The translations under genes were made by a program, and so were the position numbers. A DNA stretch of 64,000 bases from Pedobacter nototheniae (GTDB lineage: Bacteria; Bacteroidota; Bacteroidia; Sphingobacteriales; Sphingobacteriaceae): the NCBI RefSeq assembly GCF_004335085.1, contig NZ_RQRS01000003.1:62001-126000 (forward strand). The letters are read 5' to 3'. Every line of letters starts with the position of its first letter. Within the stretch, counting starts at the first letter, position 1. The notes under the pieces are model-generated. The model saw nothing but the letters and a program-made list of their open reading frames with translations, did not search any database and was not told the origin of the DNA. Positions 1-8,064 of this stretch are shown here, piece after piece.

Positions 1-713
1 TTCGCTTTCAGGTATAAACCACTCCATTGGCCTGGTTCATCATTGTAAATATCTTCCAACCTATCACTGCAAAAAAGAATTGGTTCATTTAAAGTGCCTG
101 AAGCATTTAAAAAGCCCTCTACATTCATTCTGCTATCTTTATGAAAGAAAATTTTAGTACCTGGAGCGATATTCAGAGTTGCACCGTTTTTAATAGTAAG
201 TACATCATTTACAACATAAGGCAAAGTATTTGTCCAAGTCGTATTTGTATTTATAACCCCATTATTAATAAAAACTGCATTTTGTCCATAGGCTAAAAGC
301 TGTATTACTTTTCGGTTTCCGTTAGTATTTAAAATTATAGAATCCTGAACCAAAAAGGGTAAGTTCGTTGCGTTTGGATTAATAGTTACCTTAATGAAAA
401 GATTTAAAGAATCTTTACCATTAATTACTAGATTCATTTTTAGTGAAGTGTTTTCGCCGTTAATATTGATTTTGAATGGAGAATTCGTTCCTCCGGCAAG
501 TTTAATTTCAGAAATGTTTAAGGCATCACTGTTTCGATTAAAAATTTTAATTCTAGATGTTGTAGAGCCAATTGAAGTAAAAACGGTATCAAAAAGAACG
601 GTATCCTTTGAAAAGCTTAACCTGGCATTTGGATCAGAAGTAATGCGTTCATCTTTCCGGCAAGCCAGAATAAAAGTTGAAATAATTAACAAGCTACAAA
701 TTAACAAACGCAT
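1..713 (-). CDS. Lipoprotein with beta-helix-like region, C-terminus beyond the window
   Basis: This gene is open to the window edge, so only its first 237 codons are visible. The N-terminus is a lipoprotein signal (MRLLICSLLIISTFILAC) with the lipidated cysteine at residue 18, so the product is probably anchored in a membrane facing the periplasm or cell surface. Residues 20-140 look like beta-sandwich material rich in Asn, Thr and Ser. From about residue 165 the text 'VLTIKNGATLNIAPGTKIFF' followed by 'ASGTLNEPILF' resembles the coils of right-handed parallel beta-helix proteins common in Bacteroidota. I do not recognise a specific family and infer no enzymatic role. A plus-strand open frame over the same bases is a shadow. 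Confidence 0.75.
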   Translation of the reverse strand, partial: MRLLICSLLIISTFILACRKDERITSDPNARLSFSKDTVLFDTVFTSIGSTTSRIKIFNRNSDALNISEIKLAGGTNSPFKININGENTSLKMNLVINGKDSLNLFIKVTINPNATNLPFLVQDSIILNTNGNRKVIQLLAYGQNAVFINNGVINTNTTWTNTLPYVVNDVLTIKNGATLNIAPGTKIFFHKDSRMNVEGFLNASGTLNEPILFCSDRLEDIYNDEPGQWSGLYLKA

Positions 714-763
714 AAATCAAACTTAGATAAAATTGCGGAAGAGAACAATTATGCCATGAGTTA

Positions 764-1462
764 TTAATCAGCAAAGGCTATAGCTGCAATACTTACTTTG
801 GCTGCACCATTTGTTAATAAAATATTGGCACAAGCTTCTAAAGTTGCCCCGGTTGTAATTACATCATCAATTAGTAAAACATGTTTATTCAAAATATCTT
901 TTGGGTTGCTAATGCTAAAAACCTCAAGCATATTTTCGTAACGGGAATAACGTCCTTTTTTTGTTTGACTTTCTGTTGCTACATTTCTTAATAACGCATT
1001 TTCTGTAAACGAGATATTCATTGTTTGAGATATACCTTCCGCGATAAATGTACATTGGTTATATCCTCTTAAACGAATTTTTTTACGATGTAAGGGAACG
1101 GGAATAATTAAATCTACATCCTGATAAATGGGGCTGGATTTTAACCTTTCTCCTAGCAAGTTTCCTAAAATAATGCCCACTTCAGTTTTGCTGTTATACT
1201 TTAAATTGTGGATTAAATTTTGAACTTTAGCTCCTTTTTTAAAATAGAGCATCGCCATTGCTGCGTGCAGAGGCACTCTACCCCAAAGCTGCCGGGCAAC
1301 ACGGTTTTCTGCGTGAATGTGGTAATCAGTAAAAGGTAAATCGTAAAGGCACTTAATGCAGATTTGGTTTTCGCTATGAACGAGCGGATTACCACAGGCA
1401 TTGCATAAGTGCGGAAATAAAAGTCCGATTAAATCATCAAGCCATCGTTTTGCAGTAATCAT
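764..1462 (-). CDS. comF: ComF family phosphoribosyltransferase-like protein
   Basis: The 232-residue protein has the two-part ComF layout. An N-terminal zinc-ribbon has cysteines at 20, 23, 35 and 38 (CNACG...CIKC). A type I phosphoribosyltransferase fold ends in the PRPP-binding motif VLLIDDVITTGATLEAC at residues 195-211. In naturally competent bacteria ComF takes part in handling incoming single-stranded DNA; in many other bacteria, including Bacteroidota, the gene is kept without proven competence, so only the family is certain. It lies 21 bases downstream of a membrane protein gene on the same strand and may be co-transcribed with it. Confidence 0.9.
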   Translation of the reverse strand: MITAKRWLDDLIGLLFPHLCNACGNPLVHSENQICIKCLYDLPFTDYHIHAENRVARQLWGRVPLHAAMAMLYFKKGAKVQNLIHNLKYNSKTEVGIILGNLLGERLKSSPIYQDVDLIIPVPLHRKKIRLRGYNQCTFIAEGISQTMNISFTENALLRNVATESQTKKGRYSRYENMLEVFSISNPKDILNKHVLLIDDVITTGATLEACANILLTNGAAKVSIAAIAFAD

Positions 1463-1483
1463 TTTTGGAGCGTTTAGGCTAAG

Positions 1484-2629
1484 CTAAACAATTAATTCTG
1501 GTTTCGAATTGTATTTATTTTTTAGCCAAATATCAATAGCCCAAAGAATTAGTCCATAAATAATCCAAAATATTGGTAGCGTGAAAATGAAGAGGAATAT
1601 ATAGCCATGTTTATTTAACGAAATGTCGCCAAGTATCCAATCTATTAGCGAAAATGAAGAAAAGTAAACGGTGTAAAACAGAACAGGGACAAGGAATATT
1701 CCGATTGCTAAGGCCCAATTATATTTCTTTTTTAACGATTGCCTGTGGTTTTTTATCTGCTTGTAATGAAAAAAAGCAGTGGCTAAAGTAAAAATTAGAG
1801 CAATACCTAAAGGATCAATCGTTAGAAGTATTTTGGTAAAGAAAGGTAACTTTGGGTTTAATGAAATTTTAAGATCTTCATCAGGAATCTGGTTTAAAGT
1901 CCACGAGTATTTATTTTCATTTCGCTTTGGATTAGGTAGAGAAGAAGACCGCATTCTTAATTCCTCGGGTAAGTTAAGTTCTATTTGAATCGGACCAAAA
2001 GATTTCCAATATTTTGAAGGGAATAGTGCGTATTCCAGATCAAAATCTCTAACAAAACCAAAATTATTGCTTCCTAAAGCCGCATTATATTCTACAGTGA
2101 TAAGGTTTTTGCCTGAAATAAGATTGGCATTGAAGTAAACTAAATCATCAAGGCTAACAATTTGAGATTCATCTTTTTTATAAAAAATGCGGACTTGATT
2201 TTTTTCATAAGGCTTTATAAAAGAATATTGTTCTAATGGATCTTTGCCATAATTTTTTTTAAGGTCTTCAATTTTAACAATTTTGCCGTTCAGTTTAATA
2301 ATAGGATTACTTTCTAGATTTATGGCAATAAATAATAGTGGGAGAGATTGATTTTTACTTGCGTTAATCTCGTAGAAAATAGCGTAATGCGCTGAATAGT
2401 AATTGTATCCGTTGGTTGTATCTCTTAATATATTAATTTTAATAAACTCTTTAGTTACTTTAATTTCCTTATTAAAAAGAAGCATTGAGTGTTCTGAACC
2501 TTCATTATAAGGTTTAGCCATGTTTGCATGGCTGGCAATAAAGCTTATCGAAAAAATAATAATTAATAAGGTTTTAAGGCAGAAGAATCGTGATTTTAAA
2601 CTGATCCTATTATTTATTGTTTTTATCAT
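1484..2629 (-). CDS. Unknown exported membrane protein with C-terminal transmembrane segments
   Basis: About 381 residues. The start chosen is the ATG of MIKTINNR; an upstream in-frame ATG would overlap the preceding gene more. A signal-like hydrophobic stretch (LKTLLIIIFSISFIASHA) is followed by about 220 residues of soluble, probably periplasmic, beta-rich sequence, then about three membrane spans in the last 120 residues (around LGIALIFTLATAFFHY, LAIGIFLVPVLFYTVYF and IFLFIFTLPIFWIIYGLILW). The coding region overlaps the end of the upstream gene by about 20 bases, which suggests translational coupling. I recognise no family; the pairing with a short single-pass protein suggests a small envelope complex, which is inference. 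Confidence 0.75.
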   Translation of the reverse strand: MIKTINNRISLKSRFFCLKTLLIIIFSISFIASHANMAKPYNEGSEHSMLLFNKEIKVTKEFIKINILRDTTNGYNYYSAHYAIFYEINASKNQSLPLLFIAINLESNPIIKLNGKIVKIEDLKKNYGKDPLEQYSFIKPYEKNQVRIFYKKDESQIVSLDDLVYFNANLISGKNLITVEYNAALGSNNFGFVRDFDLEYALFPSKYWKSFGPIQIELNLPEELRMRSSSLPNPKRNENKYSWTLNQIPDEDLKISLNPKLPFFTKILLTIDPLGIALIFTLATAFFHYKQIKNHRQSLKKKYNWALAIGIFLVPVLFYTVYFSSFSLIDWILGDISLNKHGYIFLFIFTLPIFWIIYGLILWAIDIWLKNKYNSKPELIV

Positions 2630-3176
2630 AAAACTCGAAAAAATCATTCAGCCTAAAAATTTTGGTTAAGAAGGAATAATCCTGATTCATGCTATTGTAG
2701 CTTTCTATGGATGGTTCTTTATCGTCTATATTACCCTTTCCTAAAGTTCTATCAGGAATAAATAAATCTGTAGTAACCTCTGGTGCGCCTAACAAAGAAT
2801 AAATTTCGCGACCTTCTACTTGATAGGGTTTGAATTTTGATTTGAGGTCTTTTTCGGTGTAAATGATGTTGTAAATAACATATTTAGATTTGGTTGGATT
2901 AATTACGCCATACATCGTTGGATCCAATATTAATTTCTGATCTTTTAAATTGTATTTTTCGCAAGTTAATTTATGATCGCCTTCTGTTAATTCTACCTTT
3001 AAAAACTGTGCAGCCGGAATTTGATATAGCTTACCATCAATTGATACACTTATGGCTTCATTTGTAGGGTTATCAATAAGTGTGGAGCCATTAATTTTAT
3101 TTTTTAGCACCAGTTCATAGTAACCGTAGCCTAACATGATTACTAGTAGGACGATAATTGGCAAAAATTTTTTCAT
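2610..3176 (-). CDS. Unknown single-pass membrane protein
   Basis: About 188 residues, starting at the ATG of MKKFLPIIVLLVIMLGYGYY (a GTG one codon upstream is the alternative). One N-terminal hydrophobic helix, either an uncleaved anchor or a signal, is followed by a soluble domain with a beta-rich beginning (STLIDNPTNEAISVSIDGK) that resembles PEGA-like or Ig-like surface modules. No catalytic motif is visible. Its stop lies inside the beginning of the next gene, so the two are probably translated together. The function is unknown. Confidence 0.7.
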   Translation of the reverse strand: MKKFLPIIVLLVIMLGYGYYELVLKNKINGSTLIDNPTNEAISVSIDGKLYQIPAAQFLKVELTEGDHKLTCEKYNLKDQKLILDPTMYGVINPTKSKYVIYNIIYTEKDLKSKFKPYQVEGREIYSLLGAPEVTTDLFIPDRTLGKGNIDDKEPSIESYNSMNQDYSFLTKIFRLNDFFEFYDKNNK

Positions 3177-3389
3177 CACTTTTGGCGGTTAATCCAAGCT
3201 TTCTTTTTAATTCATTTATTAGGAAATAAGCAATTTTGGCAACATTATTTATGCCTGAGATAAAACATATTTGGGCGTTAATATCCTTTGCGTTTAATTT
3301 CTTATTTCTAAATTAAGAAAAAAATAGTCATAACACTTCGATATAAACGAATGTTTTTCGGGTAATAAACTAATAAGGGGAAGTGAAAT

Positions 3390-4445
3390 TTAATTTTTAG
3401 CTTCTTCTTTTACGGCTAGTTGTCCACAGGCTGCATCAATATCCTTACCTCTGCTGCGGCGAATGTTGGTGGTAATCCCCTGACCTTTCAAATAATTTGC
3501 AAAAGCATCAATTTTATCACCCTCAGCGTTTGTAAAATCAGCAAAGGAAATTGGATTATATTCAATCAGATTAACTTTACAAGGAATGTGTTTACAGAAT
3601 TTTGCTAAATCCATCGCATCAGAAATCTCATCGTTAAAGTGATTGAAAACAATGTATTCGTACGTTACAGGATTTTTAGTTTTAGCGAAATAATATTTAA
3701 GCGCATCAGCCAATGCTTTTAATGAGTTTGCTTCGTTAATAGGCATAATTTCATTACGCTTTTTATCATCAGCAGCATGAAGGGAAAGGGCAAGGTTAAA
3801 TTTTGCGCCATCATCTCCAAGTTTTTTAATCATTTTAGCAATTCCAGCTGTAGAAACCGTAATGCGTTTATAGCTCATGTTTAATCCATCAGGAGCAGTA
3901 ATGCGTTCGATAGATTTTAAAACATTGGCATAATTTAATAAAGGCTCGCCCATACCCATATACACAATATTGGTTAATGGGTTATTGTAATTTTGCTTAG
4001 CTTGCTTATCAATTAAAACAACTTGATCATAAATCTCATCAGCATTTAAGTTGCGTTTGCGATCCATATAACCAGTAGCACAGAATTTACATGTTAAACT
4101 GCAGCCTACCTGAGAACTTACGCAGGCAGTCATTCTATCTTCCAAAGGAATTAAAACGCCTTCAACAATGTTTCCATCTGCTAAACGGAAGGTATTTTTA
4201 ATGGTATGATCGTTACTAAATTGCGAATTATTAACTTGTACAGCATTAATGGCGAAACTTTCGTCTAAAGCTTTGCGCAAATCTTTTGATAGATTGCTCA
4301 TATCCTCAAAACTCGTTGCCGATTTTTCCCAAAGCCATTGATACACCTGTTTAGCCCTATACGCGGGTTGTTGCATAGCAGTAAAATGCTGTTGCAGTTG
4401 CGGCAGATCTAATGCACGGATATCGGTTTTTTTTGCTGTTACCAT
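3390..4445 (-). CDS. rlmN: Dual-specificity 23S rRNA/tRNA adenine C2-methyltransferase (radical SAM)
   Basis: RlmN methylates C2 of A2503 in 23S rRNA and A37 of some tRNAs, using a 4Fe-4S cluster and two S-adenosylmethionine molecules. With the ATG start of MVTAKKTD the protein has 351 residues, normal for the family. The cluster motif CxxxCxxC is in GCSLTCKFCATG (cysteines 115, 119, 122). The second conserved cysteine, which forms the methyl-carrying intermediate, is in DIDAACGQLA (residue 340). The GMGEPLLNY and NLALSLHA segments are also typical. It stands alone, with about 210 bases of non-coding sequence between its stop and the next gene. Confidence 0.97.
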   Translation of the reverse strand: MVTAKKTDIRALDLPQLQQHFTAMQQPAYRAKQVYQWLWEKSATSFEDMSNLSKDLRKALDESFAINAVQVNNSQFSNDHTIKNTFRLADGNIVEGVLIPLEDRMTACVSSQVGCSLTCKFCATGYMDRKRNLNADEIYDQVVLIDKQAKQNYNNPLTNIVYMGMGEPLLNYANVLKSIERITAPDGLNMSYKRITVSTAGIAKMIKKLGDDGAKFNLALSLHAADDKKRNEIMPINEANSLKALADALKYYFAKTKNPVTYEYIVFNHFNDEISDAMDLAKFCKHIPCKVNLIEYNPISFADFTNAEGDKIDAFANYLKGQGITTNIRRSRGKDIDAACGQLAVKEEAKN

Positions 4446-4502
4446 TTGCCGCAAAGATACTTAAAAAAGGTGTAAGCCGAAAGATTGAAAGCTAATGTGT
4501 TG

Positions 4503-4934
4503 TTATGCAGTGTGTAAGATTACAATTGTTAAACAACTTAACGCTAAGTAAAGGCAAAGTGGACTATAAATTTTGCTATCGTTTTTGGCGAAAACAGTAT
4601 CATGCACCTTTTTAAAAAAGCCAACGTACTTAAAATCACCAACTGACCTTAATAAAAATATACCAGCAATAAAGAAAACCATGTATTTTAAATATTGAAC
4701 TGGAATGGAAAAAGAGATCAAATGATTTTGTAAATAAATAGTAAGTGCAAAAAATAATAAAACCAAGGCTACAATTGAAGTAGATAATTTACTTGGATTA
4801 AGCATGCACTTACCTTCTAAAGATGTTGGGATTACTTTTTCTGCTGCCCATTTACCGCCAAATACCCAATAAAAATGTAAAGCGGATAAAAACAGAAATA
4901 TTATTGTATTAATGTAAATTAAGGTACTTTGCAT
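4503..4934 (-). CDS. DUF3995 family small membrane protein
   Basis: 143 residues with about four hydrophobic helices and the N-terminal motif LHFYWVFGGKWA, which resembles the LHxYWxxGG signature of the DUF3995 family. It is an integral inner membrane protein of unknown function. The start codon lies two bases after the stop of the upstream rluF gene on the same strand, so the two are very probably co-transcribed and perhaps translationally coupled; that does not by itself suggest a role in RNA modification. Confidence 0.8.
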   Translation of the reverse strand: MQSTLIYINTIIFLFLSALHFYWVFGGKWAAEKVIPTSLEGKCMLNPSKLSTSIVALVLLFFALTIYLQNHLISFSIPVQYLKYMVFFIAGIFLLRSVGDFKYVGFFKKVHDTVFAKNDSKIYSPLCLYLALSCLTIVILHTA

Positions 4935-4936
4935 GG

Positions 4937-5911
4937 CTACCTTTTATTGCGTGAATTCGGTTTGCCTGTTGGTTTGCCCTTTGCCGGTCTGGAATTTCTG
5001 CTATTGGAGTTTCCTTTTCCAGTAGGTTTTGTGGAATTTCCTGAAGATTTTTTGGCGCCACTTTTATGTGGAGCAGGTTTAGAAGGACGGAAAGATTTTT
5101 TAGGTTGCTCTTGCTTTAATTCAGGAATTTCTTCCCAAGAGTTTCCTTTTTTCTTGGCTGGCTTTTTAGCTTTGGTAACGCTTTCTGCTGAAGACGATTT
5201 TTCAATCATTTTCATTATACTTTCCATCTCCTCAGGATTAAATTCTCTCCATTCGCCCAAAGGAATACCTTTTAAATTAATGTTCATAATCCTAATGCGT
5301 TCCAATTTGGTTACTTCATAGCCAAAGTGCTCACACATACGACGAATTTGCCTATTTAAACCCTGAATTAACGTGATGTTAAAAACAAAGGTGCTAATTT
5401 GTTTCACCTTACATTTACGGGTATTTACACCTAAAATAGGCACTCCATTTGCCATTCCGTTAATAAAATCTTCTGTAATGGGCTTGTTGACAGAAACTAT
5501 ATATTCTTTTTCGTGCTTATTGCCAGCTCTTAAAATTTTGTTGACAATATCACCATTATTGGTTAGGAAAATTAATCCAGATGAATCTTTATCTAAACGG
5601 CCAATAGGAAAAATACGTTCGCTATGGTTTACATAATCAACAATATTATCTTTCACGTTGGATTCTGTTGTACTGGTGATGCCTACGGGTTTGTTAAAAG
5701 CTAACAATACAAAGTTTTCTTCTTCTTTGGGCTCAATGTTATGCCCGTTAACCATTACACGATCTCCTGCAAAAACCTGATCTCCAATTTTGGCCTTTTT
5801 GCCATTAATAAACACACTTCCACGCTCAATAAATTTATCTGCTTCACGACGGGAGCATAATCCACTTTCGCTAATGAATTTATTTAAACGGGTTGCAGAA
5901 GAGTTATTCAT
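4937..5911 (-). CDS. rluF: 23S rRNA pseudouridine synthase RluF-type with basic C-terminal tail
   Basis: RluF-type enzymes isomerise U2604 (and nearby uridines) of 23S rRNA to pseudouridine. The N-terminus (residues 5-55) is an S4 RNA-binding domain ([25 protein letters not shown]). The catalytic aspartate is D107 in GRLDKDSSG, and the RluF/RluB group motif [17 protein letters not shown] follows. After about residue 245 comes an 80-residue low-complexity tail rich in Lys, Ser, Pro, Gly and Asn, a common disordered extension of Bacteroidota rRNA-modifying enzymes that probably aids RNA contact. Without the tail the length fits the family. Confidence 0.92.
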   Translation of the reverse strand: MNNSSATRLNKFISESGLCSRREADKFIERGSVFINGKKAKIGDQVFAGDRVMVNGHNIEPKEEENFVLLAFNKPVGITSTTESNVKDNIVDYVNHSERIFPIGRLDKDSSGLIFLTNNGDIVNKILRAGNKHEKEYIVSVNKPITEDFINGMANGVPILGVNTRKCKVKQISTFVFNITLIQGLNRQIRRMCEHFGYEVTKLERIRIMNINLKGIPLGEWREFNPEEMESIMKMIEKSSSAESVTKAKKPAKKKGNSWEEIPELKQEQPKKSFRPSKPAPHKSGAKKSSGNSTKPTGKGNSNSRNSRPAKGKPTGKPNSRNKR

Positions 5912-5939
5912 GCTGCAATTTTACGGAAATAAATTGTTT

Positions 5940-6467
5940 TTAGTTGTTAGTTATCTTTACCGCTTCAACAAAAAGGGCAATTTGAGTATTAAGTATTTCT
6001 AAGGTAGCTGCATCAGTTAGGTTAAACTGATCGTTTATTTTAGTTTTAGCGAAAGAAATTAATTGTGGAAATACTTCGGCCTCTATAACTGTTAAAATAT
6101 CCTGTAAGGATTGAAATGCTTTTTCGCCTTGCGATGATGCTACAATGGCAAGGACAGGTTTTTTAGAGAAAGATGCACTGCTAACTGTCCAATCCAATAG
6201 ATTTTTTAAAGAGCCCGGTAAACCCATTGCATATTCTGGTGTGCAGATTAAAATGCCTGGTGCCTGTTCAATTTTGGTTCTTAAATCTGTTATGCTTTGC
6301 GGAAAAGGCTCCAAATCTAAATCAGGATTAAAATGTGGAATGTCGGCAATTGAGGAAAGTATCTCGATTTTAAAACCAGCGGGAAGTAATTTAGCTACTG
6401 CTTTAATATATTGCTTGTTGGTTGAGGTTGCTTTGGTGCTGCCACAAATTGCAAAAATGGTTTTCAT
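5940..6467 (-). CDS. NADPH-dependent FMN reductase family protein
   Basis: 175 residues with a flavodoxin-like fold. The N-terminal phosphate-binding loop is CGSTKATSTNKQY, and the typical second motif TPEYAMGLPGSLKNLLDW holds the flavin ring in this family. Such proteins reduce FMN, quinones or azo compounds with NAD(P)H in the cytoplasm; the real substrate cannot be read from the sequence. It is separated from rluF by a short gap on the same strand. Confidence 0.88.
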   Translation of the reverse strand: MKTIFAICGSTKATSTNKQYIKAVAKLLPAGFKIEILSSIADIPHFNPDLDLEPFPQSITDLRTKIEQAPGILICTPEYAMGLPGSLKNLLDWTVSSASFSKKPVLAIVASSQGEKAFQSLQDILTVIEAEVFPQLISFAKTKINDQFNLTDAATLEILNTQIALFVEAVKITNN

Positions 6468-6565
6468 TTGCTAAAAGTAACAAAGCAATTGTAAAGGGAG
6501 AAGACACAAATTACATGCAGAATAGATTTTACATCTACATGTTGTTTGTGCCTTCAGTTTTTTAA

Positions 6566-7063
6566 TTAAAATGATGGATCGTCAGCACTTGGGCCATAAC
6601 TTCCAGGAATTGGGATGTTTAGCAAGCGCAAATAAACTCCAAGTTGTGCCCTGTGATGTGTAATTTGGCTAAAAACCTGACGGATCATTTCGTATTTTGT
6701 AACATCAGCCAGTATTTGCTCGCCATGCCTTAAAATCCATGATTTATTGAAATTTGAATCGGAAGCTTTTTCTAGATGTGATTTTCCATCTTCATAGCTT
6801 TTTTCAAAAAGAGCAATTAAGTCCTCATTATTTTCAACCTTAGCCTCTTCATAAGGTGTTGTTGCAAAATCCAACCCATCAGTGGTTAAAACTAGCGTAA
6901 TCCAGGTTGATAATTCGGCAATATGAGAAGCAAGAGATTTCATTTTCATGCTTTTTTCATGGGGAGCCCAATCAAATTTCTCAGTAGGTACCAAGGCTAA
7001 AAACTTTTTAGTTGTTTTAGATTCTGCCTCTAATTCGGTCAATAATAATTTAATAATGTCCAT
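6566..7063 (-). CDS. DinB family protein
   Basis: 165 residues with the four-helix-bundle DinB/YfiT pattern: an N-terminal segment LLTELEAESKTTKKFLALV, the motif MKSLASHIAELSTWITLVL with the first metal-ligand histidine, and the C-terminal ITHHRAQLGVYLRLLNIPIPG with the second histidine pair. Family members bind a divalent metal, and some are thiol-dependent S-transferases; the function of most, including this one, is not known. Despite the name there is no DNA polymerase relation. It lies just downstream of the WYL regulator on the same strand, which could control it. Confidence 0.88.
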   Translation of the reverse strand: MDIIKLLLTELEAESKTTKKFLALVPTEKFDWAPHEKSMKMKSLASHIAELSTWITLVLTTDGLDFATTPYEEAKVENNEDLIALFEKSYEDGKSHLEKASDSNFNKSWILRHGEQILADVTKYEMIRQVFSQITHHRAQLGVYLRLLNIPIPGSYGPSADDPSF

Positions 7064-7161
7064 ATTTTCGTTTTGTTTTTATTCATTTATTAATGTTTAA
7101 CAAAGAAAATAGGAGCGAGTGACAACCCTATGGCAGTCTAAAAAATAAGATGAAAATAAAT

Positions 7162-7851
7162 TTAATAATTTACAGGAAGTACCTTCATATATTCGCTCAA
7201 CGGCATGTGTTCGGGTTTCTTAAAAGGCATTCCTAAATTTTTGAGGCAAATAATTCGGGTAAGATTAAAATCACGGTATTGGTTACGAACATGGCACCAA
7301 GCAATAAGGTGCCAGCTAAAAGCATAAAAAATTAAGCCAATCGGTTCTACCTCACGCTTACTCACCTCTTCCTTTACATTTTTGTAATCGATTTCAATCA
7401 GGTTTTTTTCTGAAATGGCGTGCTGAATTAGAGAAATATATTCAAAATTGAAAGTCATCCGTTCAGGAATCTGAAGTTTAATATGCTGATTTAAACTTTC
7501 TAACTTTTCTTTCTGACTGGCCTTTAAAACAGCCTTTACTTTAGTTAATGCAGTTGCATAATGCTCATTAATAGATCGATCTGCAAAGCCAGAAACCAAA
7601 CTTTCTACCAGTAATAAAGCATTTGCCTCTTCCATATTGAAAGAAACTGGTGGTAAAAAATAACCCTGCACAAGAAAATAGCCTTTATGCTGCTCAAAAC
7701 TAACCGGGATTCCTTGTTCCTGGAGCGCTTTAATATCACGGTAAACGGTACGAACACTCATATTGAAACGTTCCGAAATTTTATCGGCAGTAATGTACTT
7801 TTTTGATTGTAACAGTGTTAAAATCCCAAAAAGACGGTCGATACGGTTCAT
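7162..7851 (-). CDS. YafY-type helix-turn-helix regulator with WYL domain
   Basis: 229 residues. Residues 1-60 form a winged HTH of the HTH_11/DeoR type (RLFGILTLLQSKKYITADKISERFNMSVRTVYRDIKAL, given here in part as ITADKISERFNMSVRTVYRD). The C-terminal half (about 135-225) is a WYL domain, which in relatives senses nucleic acid or small ligands. It probably represses or activates a neighbouring gene; the DinB gene 98 bases downstream on the same strand is the obvious candidate, by position only. Confidence 0.88.
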   Translation of the reverse strand: MNRIDRLFGILTLLQSKKYITADKISERFNMSVRTVYRDIKALQEQGIPVSFEQHKGYFLVQGYFLPPVSFNMEEANALLLVESLVSGFADRSINEHYATALTKVKAVLKASQKEKLESLNQHIKLQIPERMTFNFEYISLIQHAISEKNLIEIDYKNVKEEVSKREVEPIGLIFYAFSWHLIAWCHVRNQYRDFNLTRIICLKNLGMPFKKPEHMPLSEYMKVLPVNY

Positions 7852-8064
7852 AATGTTTGTTAAGCTGAGGGGGTAAAATTAAACAATTAATCCATCAATA
7901 AAATTTACTTCTGCGGACATAATATATGATGAGCTTTTCTAAAAATGTTTGGGTAGGAAGTTTATAAAAACTATGTGGTACGTTATTTGCGAACTATAAG
8001 CACATCCTTTTTCTTCAAAACTATCGTTAATAAATACTGTAAAGGGTGCACAATCAGAATTTAA

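Noticed and set aside
394..726. 110-codon plus-strand open frame near the window start
   Set aside because: It lies antisense to a frame with a perfect lipoprotein signal that runs to the window edge; the plus-strand product has no recognisable feature.
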